64,000 nt of DNA, taken from Anoplopoma fimbria. Lineage: Eukaryota > Chordata > Actinopteri > Perciformes > Anoplopomatidae. Below, in pieces: positions 1 through 10,159 of this stretch. Within the stretch, counting starts at the first letter, position 1. Every line of letters starts with the position of its first letter. A model generated the notes under the pieces. That model made no database searches, had not been told where the DNA came from, and was given only the letters and a program-made list of their open reading frames with translations. A program made the translations under genes and the position numbers. The stretch lies in NCBI RefSeq assembly GCF_027596085.1, contig NC_072449.1, forward strand, positions 24,526,522 through 24,590,521, written 5' to 3'.

Positions 1-120
1 CCAATGATTAATCCAATTATATATTGCTTAAGGGCTAAAGACATGAGAGAGAGCTTGTGGAAGAAAGTCAACGGATGCATCTTTCCAAAAAAAGCACAAG
101 TTTCAGCTATTAGCAGCTGA
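1..120 (+). CDS. Olfactory receptor, C-terminal end only (cut by window edge)
   Basis: The first 120 bases read without a stop as the end of an odorant G-protein-coupled receptor. They open with the TM7 signature PMINPIIYCLR and continue into a short basic cytoplasmic tail of about 28 residues ending in TGA. The same TM7 motif (NPIIYCFKT) occurs in the two complete receptors at 1280 and 4573, so this is another member of the cluster in the same orientation, with its body to the left of the window. Its tail is longer and unlike theirs, so it is a diverged paralogue rather than a recent copy. Whether the missing part is intact cannot be seen. Confidence 0.85.
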   Translation, partial: PMINPIIYCLRAKDMRESLWKKVNGCIFPKKAQVSAISS

Positions 121-1279
121 TAAACCAATGCATTTATCAATGCTTTCTTCATATTTAGCCTTCTCTATTTGTGATGACTGGAAAGTTTCATAAAAACACT
201 GATTGGAACAAATTAAAAAGCCAAAGCTGTCACAATGTTAACCATGTCATTTTGGATACAGCTTAAAATGGGTTTTGCTAAAAGTCTTCTAGCCTGCAAC
301 ATTATTTTTGTCTAAAAGGAGGTCAAAAGTGTTTATACAGAATGACGGAATATATCTATTGTTTTATTCTGACCTATAATTGATCTGGCAATGTCTCACA
401 CTATTTCCTGTTCATGCAGTTGCTGCCAGGCCCAAAAGATATGACAAGATATGACAAAAAAAACATATTGCAATTTTGACAAACTGACAAGGGAACACAG
501 GAAGTGAACCGGTTTAAGTGATAAGTGACTGATGAAGGAAGTGAGAACAGGTGAGCAGGTGAATGATGAATTCTGGTGGAAAAGCCTGAGGGCATCTGGT
601 GGACAGCAAGGGATAGGCAATTCCTGGTTTTGAGGAAGTGGGGATGTGGATAAAGAGGTGGACAGAGAGGCAGAATGCCACAACCTTAAACAATAAAAAA
701 AAAGACAGCACCACTAAAGGTCAACTGATCAAAGACTTTGCTTTGCTTCATCTCACCTCTGTCACCTCATACCTGAAAAAAAGTTTCTCTTGAACTTGAT
801 GCGAAACATGTGTATGGCCAGTTAACTGTTGTGATTCACCTCTATGTTCTGTGTCTCACTGAGAGGAAATCAATCATCAGTCTGTATTAATTATCCAAAA
901 AGCATAAAAGAAAAACAAACTAAAGTCGCCGGCCACTTTCTCACACTGTGAATATTTTAACAAACATCCTGCTATATGTCTCATAGAATGTGGCAACCGC
1001 AGTGCACAACATTCACCAGCCAAAGGTTTTATTCTACTGGGAGAGGTGAATAACGTAATACAACACCTACTGAGTGGCCAAATATGTTGTTACATCATTC
1101 ACTAAGGAGCATTTATACTGTGCCGTAAAGACTTCAGCCTGGAGTGAGATGACTCAGGATTGGGGAACAGCTAGATCATAAAGACTACCTCTAGATAATG
1201 TCTGAAGGATGATCAATAGTTAATTACAATTTTTTACAAGAGAGCATTTCCCCCAACATTTTAACACTTTTAAATCATA
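121..1279. other. Intergenic spacer between receptors
   Basis: AT-rich spacer. The open frames in it are short, lack recognisable protein features, and have no splice-site partners that I could find. No repeat family was recognised. It presumably holds the promoter and any 5' noncoding exon of the receptor at 1280, but I could not place them. Confidence 0.5.
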
Positions 1280-2233
1280 ATGATTAATACAAACATAACA
1301 GCAATCAAAGATTTCATAATACTTGGATTTCCAGGACTTGACCCAACATATTATGCACCTGTCTCAACTCTTCTTTTCTTTACCTACTTAGTTATTGTAG
1401 TTGGAAATATTTTTATTCTAATTGTTGTTGGGGTTGAGAGGCAGCTTTATAAACCAACATATCTGATTTTCTGTCATCTGGCAATGAATGATTTGTTATT
1501 CGGGACAGTGACCTTACCAAAAATGATATCCAGATACTGGTGGGTTGACAAATTTATATCTTTTGATGCCTGCTTCACTCAGATGTACTTTGTTCATTCC
1601 TTAGGAGCAATTCATTCTCTCCTTCTGCTGATTATGGCCCTTGATCGTTTTATTGCGGTGTGTTTTCCATTGAAATATCCTGTTCTAATAACAAACAAGA
1701 TTGTTTCTATGGCTTGTGGGTTTTCGTGGATTGGGACATTTCTTAGGATGTTGGCAGTTGTATTTCATGCTCTGACTTTGACTTATTGTAATTCTAACAT
1801 CATTGTGCAATGCTATTGTGACCACATATCAATTACAAGCCTGGCGTGTGGTGGAGATATAGAATATGTTAAGGCTGTTGCTGTAAGTCTTGCAATGTTT
1901 AGTCTTTTGCTTCCACTTTCATTTGTAATTTTTTCCTATATTTCCATATTTGTAGTTGTTTTAAAAGTAACAAACCAGGAGGGGCGATATAAAACCTTAT
2001 CAACTTGTACACCACAGTTATTGATTTCTTGCCTGTATTACCTGCCAAGATGTTTTGTTTATCTAGCTCATGCTACAGGATTCTCTTTTAGTTTGGATAT
2101 CCGCATTTTATTGATATTGTTGTACAGCCTTCTTCCCTGTGCTGTTAATCCAATCATATATTGCTTCAAAACAAAAGATATCAAAGACATTCTGATAAAG
2201 AGATTGAAAAATTCCATAGTCGGAATGAAGTAA
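1280..2233 (+). CDS. Olfactory receptor, intact, fish class-I-like
   Basis: Single uninterrupted frame of 317 residues, the usual length for an odorant receptor. It should be a seven-pass plasma-membrane receptor coupled to an olfactory G protein. Visible landmarks in order: an N-terminal glycosylation site (NIT, residue 4), the class-I style FIILGFPGL before TM1, GN in TM1, PTYLIFCHLAMNDL in TM2, MALDRFIAVCFPLKYP at the end of TM3 (DRF in place of DRY), the long cysteine-containing second extracellular loop (QCYCDH), STCTPQLL at TM6 and NPIIYCF at TM7. The ATG at 1280 lies about 10 residues before the family pattern begins, which fits. The closest relative in the window is the receptor at 4573. 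The ligand is unknown. Confidence 0.93.
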   Translation: MINTNITAIKDFIILGFPGLDPTYYAPVSTLLFFTYLVIVVGNIFILIVVGVERQLYKPTYLIFCHLAMNDLLFGTVTLPKMISRYWWVDKFISFDACFTQMYFVHSLGAIHSLLLLIMALDRFIAVCFPLKYPVLITNKIVSMACGFSWIGTFLRMLAVVFHALTLTYCNSNIIVQCYCDHISITSLACGGDIEYVKAVAVSLAMFSLLLPLSFVIFSYISIFVVVLKVTNQEGRYKTLSTCTPQLLISCLYYLPRCFVYLAHATGFSFSLDIRILLILLYSLLPCAVNPIIYCFKTKDIKDILIKRLKNSIVGMK

Positions 2234-4509
2234 AATGCAATGTGATCCAGTGTTCAAATGTGTGCATTCGATTCTAAAAATATAAGATCTGTAAAATGTT
2301 CTGTACTAAAAAGTGAATGTAAGAAAGTGACATGATCCATGTGGCATTAAAATGAAACAAAAAAGACCATAGTGCCTTACTTTTCTTTCACAACTACTAA
2401 GTGTTTATTTAAGATTTTGATATATTTCAATGAGCCAGATTCAAATGTGCAAATCATGTTTTTAAAGAAAAGTTGCTCTACCTTATTGTACTTTATAATT
2501 TCCAACAGTAGATGTCAGATCAAGCCAACCGGGATGTATTATAATCCACACCATGGGGATTTTAGAACATGAGACAGTTTCAAATATAACAATCAGTACA
2601 TTCTCACTCCCAACTCATCAAATACTGCCTTTTGGTCAGTTCCCCTTTGCATGGGATCAGCCAACTGTGCTATAATACAAATATCAAACCATGAACACAT
2701 GACCAACACCACCTTTATTTTCCTAAAGTTACTGTGAGGAACTTTAAACTGGTGCTGGACATTTTCTATTTAATGATGACCATATGACATACATAAGTAA
2801 TCAAGACCAACAGCAGAGGACTGGCCTATTCCTATATCGTAATTCTTAATGCTTTTCATTGGTGCCACCAAGTCAGATTCTGCACAAATCAGAACAAAAG
2901 CTGCTCCGTTTGTTTAGGGTGAATGAGTTTAGCATAGGTTTTACATGCCACCCACATGCATAGGCTCAAATATTGACTACATGCATTGTAGTAAACTGAG
3001 TGTACAGGTAGGTTTATTCCAGTTTGTTGTTCAATGTTTGTCTCTATCAAAAGTGCTAAAATGTTACTGATCATTACATTAGTAGCTACCAATTTAGTAT
3101 AATAATATGGACAGAAAACCCCAATATAATGCTACAGCCTTTTAAAAATCAAAATGATGGGCCTGAAATTGACTCCATCCTGCCAAACTATTTTGACGCC
3201 AGACACACGTGTTAGCGTCAACCCTGCAGTGTGCTGTCACTTTAACGTTATGGAAAGATAGTTGTTCTGAGTGAACAATGAAAAGGTTGTTGCATCCTGT
3301 GTTGACTTTTTCAACATTTAACCAAGGTATAGTCTTTCTTCAACCTTAACCAGTAGCTTTGAATTACATTATCATAACCATAAAAAAGACATGAATATTT
3401 AAATTGTATTGAAGGTTGGCATAAAAGTTATGTTTTGTACATTAGGAACAGATCACTGTACAAGGGTTCATCCAGACTGATAATTCAAAGTGCAAAAACA
3501 GACAAAGATTTGTCAGAGCACCAGTTCAAAAGGAATGGCTGAATCACTAGTCTCTGGTAAAAACAAAGGTCAAAGCATAGCAAATGTGTGCAGATTTAAA
3601 TAGGAATAGGCTCCTGTTTCAGTGGAAAATGCACAATGATGCCTATAAGAGGATGGAATTAACAGGCGACTTGCCTTAGAAAAGCTATGTTAAAACTTTG
3701 TTGTAGTAATAGAAGGTTAGTGTAGGAATAGCACTATTAGAATTGGATCAGGGAATTTCAGCTGAACATACTATGGACTGAGAAATTACATTTCAGACCT
3801 ATTCAATCTAATCATTGCAGTAGACTGCAAAAAAAGAATTCTGTTAAAAAATAAAATATTTCGAGCCAAGTACCGTTCAATAATGATATCAAGTCACCCT
3901 ATTTAGGAACTGGATAACAAATCCAAAAGCTAAGGGTAGTTGAGGGTAAAATGGGTCCAACAGTATTCTCCCGTGTCATGCAACACTGTGGGATTGATTA
4001 CATTTAAGTTTTAACAATTGTATTTATTATACTTTTGAGGCTAAAAATATATGTTTCAAATGTAAGTAATAAGTCATTGTAATTTATTTATCTATTTTGT
4101 TTTCCTTTTTTTCCCTTCTTAATTCTGACTTTAGCTTCATCCAAGCTTTTATGAATTAGATAATTAGATGTTTTTTGTTCCTTTGTTAAACTTGTTGGAA
4201 ATAGGAAACAACAAACCAACTAATGGCTGTTTGATTAACCTGATGATCCTTTGAGGATATGTCAGATCAAACTTGATAAATGACTGATAAAACCTGGCAT
4301 CCAGACATTGTAATGTGTGTTTGGATACCACCTCCAAGTTAGAGCCGTATTCAGATAGTAGAGCATCAACCTCATTAGATATACTTTTTGTTATAAGTTA
4401 TTTTCAGATATAAGGGGATCATTTTGAATAGTTGGGTCTTGAATATGTCTTTTGACTATATGATATATTGGTAGTGTATCCTGCATTTAACATTGTAAAG
4501 GTCTAATCT
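2234..4509. other. Intergenic spacer between receptors
   Basis: AT-rich, about 2.3 kb. A possible polyadenylation signal (ATTAAA) for the upstream receptor lies near 2346. I recognise no further genes or repeat families. The short open frames here show no protein motif. Confidence 0.45.
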
Positions 4510-4526
4510 TTGCTTTTACCTTGCAG
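4510..4526 (+). promoter_or_regulatory. Probable splice acceptor of a 5' noncoding exon of the next receptor
   Basis: A pyrimidine-rich run ends in TTGCAG at 4526, followed 46 bases later by the receptor start codon at 4573. Odorant receptor genes commonly have their whole coding region in one exon preceded by spliced noncoding exons, so this looks like the acceptor of the coding exon. It is also why the in-frame ATG at 4510 is not used as the start: it would fall inside the intron. Confidence 0.5.
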
Positions 4527-4572
4527 GTCTTCATTCCATGTCTTGTTTCTGAATACTTATTGTAAACTTAAA

Positions 4573-5541
4573 ATGATGATTGCTAATTTGACAGGGATGA
4601 GAAGCTTCTTGATCCTTGGATTCCCTGGACTTTCTCCAAAGCATTACGGACCTGTGTCAGCTCTGCTTTTTTTCATCTACCTAGCTATTGCAATAGAAAA
4701 TATTTTCATTTTGACATTTGTGATCTTTGAGAAGTCTCTGCAAAAACCAACATATCTGGTCTTTTGTCACCTGGCTCTGAATGACTTAACATTTGGCACT
4801 TTGACTCTCCCCAGGATAATATCAAAATACTGGTTTGGTGATAGCATTATTTCATTTTATGGGTGCTTTACACAGATGTTCTTTGTTCATTATTTAGGAT
4901 CAGTAACTTCGTTCATGTTGTTGGTAATGACTCTCGACCGCTTTATTGCAATATGTATTCCACTGCGTTATCCTGTCCTAATGACAAACAACATCATATC
5001 TGTGCTCTGTGGGTTTGCTTGGTTCATCCCTCTGCCTTTGGTGGTAGCTATTGTACTCCATGCCCTCACTTTACCTTTCTGTAAATCAAATATCATTGCT
5101 CAGTGCTACTGTGACCACATTTCTATAACAAGTCAGGCTTGTGGTGAGAATGTTAAAATTGTACAGGTCACTACTCTCTGCATGGCCATGGTTTGTCTAT
5201 TGCTTCCTCTTGCATTCATCGTGTTTTCTTACATCTCTATCCTTGTGGTTATTTTGAAAATGTCCAATGCTGCAGGTCGCAAGAGAACCTTATCAACTTG
5301 TACCCCACAAATATTCATCACTTGCCTCTTTTACCTTCCCAGGTGTTTTGTTTATGTATCTAATACTGTTGGATTTTCTTTCAGTTTAGATGTGCGTATT
5401 TTCTTGATATTGTGGTACAGTCTTCTCCCTGCTGCTGTTAATCCTATCATATATTGTTTTAAGACTCAAGCCATTAAGGAGATGTTAAAGAAGAGGCTGA
5501 GGAAAACTAAAATTGGAATTAAGATACAACTTTCATATTAA
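4573..5541 (+). CDS. Olfactory receptor, intact, fish class-I-like
   Basis: Intact single-exon odorant receptor of 322 residues from the ATG at 4573 (a second ATG follows at once at 4576). The frame is open further up, to 4510, but those residues match nothing in the family and lie across a probable splice acceptor. Landmarks: an N-glycosylation site (NLT), FLILGFPGL, TM2 PTYLVFCHLALNDL, TM3 MTLDRFIAICIPLRYP, second extracellular loop QCYCDH, TM6 STCTPQIF and TM7 NPIIYCF. In TM1 the usual GN pair reads EN (IENIF), so the conserved Asn is kept while the Gly is replaced. It is clearly a paralogue of the receptor at 1280 and the parent-type sequence of the broken copy at 7044. Confidence 0.93.
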   Translation: MMIANLTGMRSFLILGFPGLSPKHYGPVSALLFFIYLAIAIENIFILTFVIFEKSLQKPTYLVFCHLALNDLTFGTLTLPRIISKYWFGDSIISFYGCFTQMFFVHYLGSVTSFMLLVMTLDRFIAICIPLRYPVLMTNNIISVLCGFAWFIPLPLVVAIVLHALTLPFCKSNIIAQCYCDHISITSQACGENVKIVQVTTLCMAMVCLLLPLAFIVFSYISILVVILKMSNAAGRKRTLSTCTPQIFITCLFYLPRCFVYVSNTVGFSFSLDVRIFLILWYSLLPAAVNPIIYCFKTQAIKEMLKKRLRKTKIGIKIQLSY

Positions 5542-7043
5542 TGAAGCTGACAGATGATGGGACATTATGGACAAATCCCAACCTTACATTTTGGGCTTAA
5601 CACTTATCTCCCAACTTTCATTCCTGCTTTCCAACAGCCATTCATTTGTTCAAATTTCATTGTTGGTATTCTTTTTCCTTTCTTCACCTTTAGTGCACAG
5701 GAAACATGGCATACTGCTAAATAAGTCTAAGTTTCATCTTTCGCACTGAAAAGTATTTCCCCCAAGCAAGGCTTAATGGGAAAAATATGTGATTTGGCAG
5801 AAACTAATGTGGAAAGTTAGAAGTTTCCAAGAAGTTTCTGGACATGACGTTCCAGATCAAAAAGAAACTCAGCCTTCATAGAAAGTAGTAAAGTTAAAAA
5901 ATGTGTATGGAAAACTTGAAGAGAGTGCTCCCTGGCGACAATAGGCTTAATCAGTTGTGTGAACTTGTCTGGCAAGGGCCTGAATGTAAAGGATGTTGAT
6001 GTCTTTGTACCCACACTCCAGCTTTGAATATGTTTTATAGTTTCAAAATACCCCTTTTTCTCATTGATGTGGACTAATAATACCGGTGACACTGATCAGA
6101 TGACCATTGTGTCGCCATGTGTTTGGGTATTTGTGTGCATATAAATGTGAGAGGGGGGAAAACCAACTAAGAGATGTGTACGTGTTGGTGTAGGAATGCA
6201 AAGAAATCACAGACATTCCATAATAACCATTGTTCTCAGTTTATACCTTCTACAGTAATAAATTACAAAGCATAACTTTCACTTATTTAATCTTTATGTT
6301 TATATGTTCACGTTAATCTTTATATTTACTATATGCCAAAGTGGGTTACACATTGCTTACAGATAGTTGAAACAATAAAAGCAAAGTGTAAGGCAGTTAA
6401 ATGTTTTTATTTGAAATGCATGACTGAGGTGGAATATTTTCAATAGACTGTTACACTCATAGAGAGTAGAACTGACATTGTCACAAAAGAATCAGTAGCT
6501 TTTAACATTGGAGCTCCACTTACTGGTGACTGAGAGCACTCAGCTCTGCCTTGATTACTTCCTGCTTGAATGTTTACTGAATGACAGCAAAAATCACTTA
6601 AGCTTCCTGATGTGATAACTCTGTTGGTTGATGTGATTTAATCTTGTAGACAGTGCTTGTATCGGCCAAATTTTCTACTGAACTGAAGTAATAGTTTGAA
6701 CCTGCAACTCACTAAACTGAAGACAGTCAAAAGTAGAACTGAACATAACAGCATTAACAACAGTAATACTGATGCACATCAAGTTTATTCAAAAAATGCA
6801 ATCACTAAGCTTAGAAAACAAATCTTTGAAAAGAACGGAACAAAAAGATTAAAATCAGCAAAGTGATACACAATTTTTGTAATTCTCCAGAAAATTCACT
6901 CCCAAATCAGCACATTCCCGTACCTCAGAACAGATGTTGATTACTTATTCTGTCTGATTAGTGTAAACCAAATTAAACAAAAATACATGACAAGGCCGAT
7001 GTTCCTCAAGGGATTTGGTAGTTTAGAGTTATATGGGTATTTG
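5542..7043. other. Intergenic spacer between receptor and receptor pseudogene
   Basis: About 1.5 kb of AT-rich sequence. No receptor-like N-terminal half could be found directly upstream of the pseudogene, so its TM1 to TM3 region is missing rather than merely displaced. A 91-codon open frame on the minus strand near 5817-6092 has no recognisable motif and I do not call it a gene. Confidence 0.45.
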
Positions 7044-7563
7044 TCCTGTCCTAATCACAAACATCCTATCTGTGCTCTGTGGGTTTGCTTGGTTCATCCC
7101 TCTGCCTTTGATAGTAGCTGATGTACTCCATGCCCTCACTTTACCTTTCTGTAAATCAAAAGTCATTGCTCGTGCTACTGTGACCACATTTCTATAACGA
7201 TTCAGGCATGAGGTAAAAATGTTAAAAATGTACAGGTCACTAGTCTCTGCATGGCCATGATTTGTCTATTGCTTCCTCTTGCATTCATCATGTTTTCTTA
7301 CATCTCTATTGTGTTGGTTATTTTTAAATGTCCAATGTTGCAGGCTCCAACAAAACCTTATCGACTTGTAGTCCGTCAATATTCATCACTTGCCTCTTTT
7401 ATTCATCATTTGCCTAACTTTTGGATTTTCTTTCAGTTTAGATGTGCGTATTTTATTGATATTGTTGTAAAGTCTTTCCCTTGCTGCTGTTAATCCTATC
7501 ATATATTGTTTCAAGACTAAAGATGAAAACAACTAGGATTGGAATAGAGATAAAACTTTCTTT
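7044..7563 (+). pseudogene. Olfactory receptor pseudogene, 5'-truncated
   Basis: Base-by-base resemblance to the second half of the receptor at 4573 (about 4971-5535) starts abruptly at CCTGTCCTAATCACAAAC and runs through TM4 to TM7 into the C-terminal tail. The first half (TM1-TM3) is absent. Inside the homologous part there are single-base losses (for example in the QCYCDH codons near 7171), an in-frame TGA where the parent has a Cys codon, a missing stretch after STCTPQ and a TAA in TM7. It cannot encode a receptor. The high residual identity suggests a fairly recent, incomplete duplication of its neighbour. Confidence 0.9.
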
Positions 7564-8290
7564 CTTATAACAGACTGATACGTCAGTCATCCAGTCTCAA
7601 AGATTGGCTTCATTTGCAAGAAATGTGATAATTGAAACATGATTATTTTTATTAAAGCTCTGAAGGATGTGTAAAATCTATTCTTTGTTTGCATGTGTGT
7701 TCCTTTAGTGTAACTGCATGCAGTTATGGAACTCACTAGGAATATCAGATGTAATTGCTTTTCAAATACTGCACTGTACACAAACAAGTGATGTAATGAG
7801 CTAATAGAAATAAATAAAAAAAACTGCAATTTCCTGCAGTCCAAGGACCCTAGATACCACAGAAGTCTTTTACTTACAACAAGGGTGTATATTCCATTCA
7901 TTTTCGGGGTAACATTTACTGAGAACCGCACTAGCCACTATAATTATTTTGTCTTCACCAACAGCAGTGTCACTCTCCAGCAAAAAATGTTGAGCTATAA
8001 TACCAAGCACATTGCATTTTGCCACTGTCAAAAGCCTAAAATGAGGTAGACAAACATCCATCAGTAATGGACTGTTAATCACAAGGTGTCTATTTACTGT
8101 ACACAGATGTAGGGGGGCTTTGGGTTTAGTATATGTTGCTCCACACCTGATGCTAATCAGCTAATTATTACTCCTCAGGCTTTTTCAAGACGTGTGTTCA
8201 CATTTTACTAATACTAACTGATAAGTAACATGCATGAACAAGAGTTCAGACTATGTCATGGTTTTAAATTTGTTCACAAGCACTTAACCA

Positions 8291-8324
8291 GGGCCCAGGA
8301 CCCCTAGGGCCCAGGACCCCTAGG
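8291..8324. repeat. Two-copy 16-bp GC-rich tandem repeat
   Basis: The unit GGGCCCAGGACCCCTA is present twice head to tail, followed by GG. The unit is partly self-complementary (GGGCCC). It stands out as GC-rich in AT-rich surroundings. No function is apparent. Confidence 0.85.
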
Positions 8325-9164
8325 TGACCTGAAACGTCCAGGTTATGGTGTGATAACTTGATTAGTTGCAAATTTGTTTGTAAAAAATGTATGAAACAGT
8401 GTAGTACATTATAAACTAAAATAATAGGAACTTTAGGCCTTATTTTTATTTCTAAATTGAGTCCTTATCTGTGATGAAATGAGGAGGAGACATGGAGTTG
8501 ACCCAATTGCTGGTCAGGAGCTCATCTGCTGTAAGTCCATTGCTGATCTCTGCGACAAACATCCATCTATTCTTTTCACAAGTCATTGAAAATGCTAAAA
8601 AAATTAATCAAAAAACCCCCCACATAAACAGCCAACATTAGTCTATATGAAAGAAAAACACTGCAGACCTGGCTGGCCCAAATCGGTCAAAAATCCCAAA
8701 AGATATAAAGTAGTAGTTATGCTGCTGAACATGTAAACCTCCACATTACCATATTAGCCTACACCACAATGTTAACCACATGAACAGTGTTTTCAATGTA
8801 TTGCTCCAATTGTTATCAAATGTCCAAGCAATGAACATGCCAGATCAAAACACAATGGAACACACAATATAAACCAGAAGGACATGAAATCCAGCCAGAG
8901 GAACTTCTCAGTATAGAAAACATTTTGACTAACGTTAGTATTAGTACTCACCGGAGAAAATAAGACACAGGCATCAAATCTTCAGCAGAGTAGTTTTATT
9001 ACTATACATTTTGGACCACTAACTCCACACTATTATCTTACCTCTGTCTTCTCTACTGTTACTCTCTGTTGCAGCACAAAAAAACTTTATTTTCATGTGC
9101 AGGATAATTACTTGGCTTGTGACTTCCTGAAGTCTTGCCGAACACCAGGTAAGTCAGCCATTAG

Positions 9165-9250
9165 ACTCCAGGGGCCTGTACCACGAAGCAGGTTTGAGGT
9201 TAGCGAGGTAACTTCAGGGTTAACCCTGGACCTTCAGTCCTACGAAGTTA
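9165..9250. repeat. Probable dispersed teleost repeat with imperfect terminal symmetry
   Basis: The block starts near GGGCCTGTACCACGAAGC and contains AGGTTAGC, GGGTTAACCC and TCCTACGAAG. I know the opening motif from many fish genomes, where it marks copies of a short mobile repeat. The CACGAAG and CTACGAAG ends hint at related termini. I cannot assign the family from sequence alone. Confidence 0.45.
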
Positions 9251-10159
9251 AAAATCATAATCCAGACAAAAGCAACAAAGTTTAAACTGCTTAAAGCACA
9301 GAGGACAGCTGGCAATAAATTGTCGACTGTGTGAATGTGTAAATTAACAGATTTTGGGGGTATTTATTAACTTCTTTTTGTTATTTTCCATTAAAGATTG
9401 AAGTTATGGCAGGAAACCATTTTACTGCTTTGAATTAGTTTTTTTGAATTTGCCCCTAAGTCTGTTTCAAATAGCCGAGGTTGCAGTTGAAAGAATAAGG
9501 CTAGAATATTGTCATACACGCCATAGTATGCATCTGCAACACACTGACTTAACAGAATACACACATGTTATCATAGTCAAATGATCTGTTAATTTGTACA
9601 TACACCAAGCCACCAGATGGCGACACACACACAGACAAAACTATACCACACATCCAAACGAATGTGTGGATACCTACAGCAGAGTAATGTGGGCCTTGTA
9701 TTCTCCATATATCTGCCTGTCATATGAACCTTGAACAATAATAAATGTTTTTATTAGTATTTAAAATTTTGATTTATGTTAATTGTAACATGGCTATACA
9801 GGAATATGTGAGTGATGTGTTGAAGTGAGTGTATTTTAGTGTATTTACATGAAATATACAGATACAGTTGAAGACAGAGTAAGAGAACACATTCAGTTGC
9901 ATGATTGTCTATGGTCGTATAATGTTGATATGCTTTTGAAATTTAGATTTTATACTAGGTAAGGATAAAAAACATATTGTTGGTTTATGTGAAACATCTT
10001 TCACTGCTGTTCAAAGTCCAAATGCAAACATGAGATTTACATGTGATTAATTAACATTTTTAATGAGTTTCGATCTATCAAAATCATTTCAATAAAGTGA
10101 CAGACTGCCTAAATATTTACCATTTTTCCACCTGACTCATTCACAAAACCTTTTGGCCG

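Larger units (their letters stand above)
7564..10159. other. Spacer between the receptor cluster and the Fat-like gene
   Basis: About 2.6 kb without a gene that I can support. It contains a two-copy 16-bp tandem repeat (8291-8324) and one probable dispersed repeat (about 9165-9250), and it must contain the 3' untranslated region of the minus-strand Fat-like gene next to 10160. A possible minus-strand polyadenylation signal (TTTATT on the plus strand) lies near 9749. Confidence 0.4.

Noticed and set aside
7251..7493. 80-codon open frame resembling an olfactory receptor
   Set aside because: It is the longest undamaged piece of the truncated receptor pseudogene, not a separate gene.
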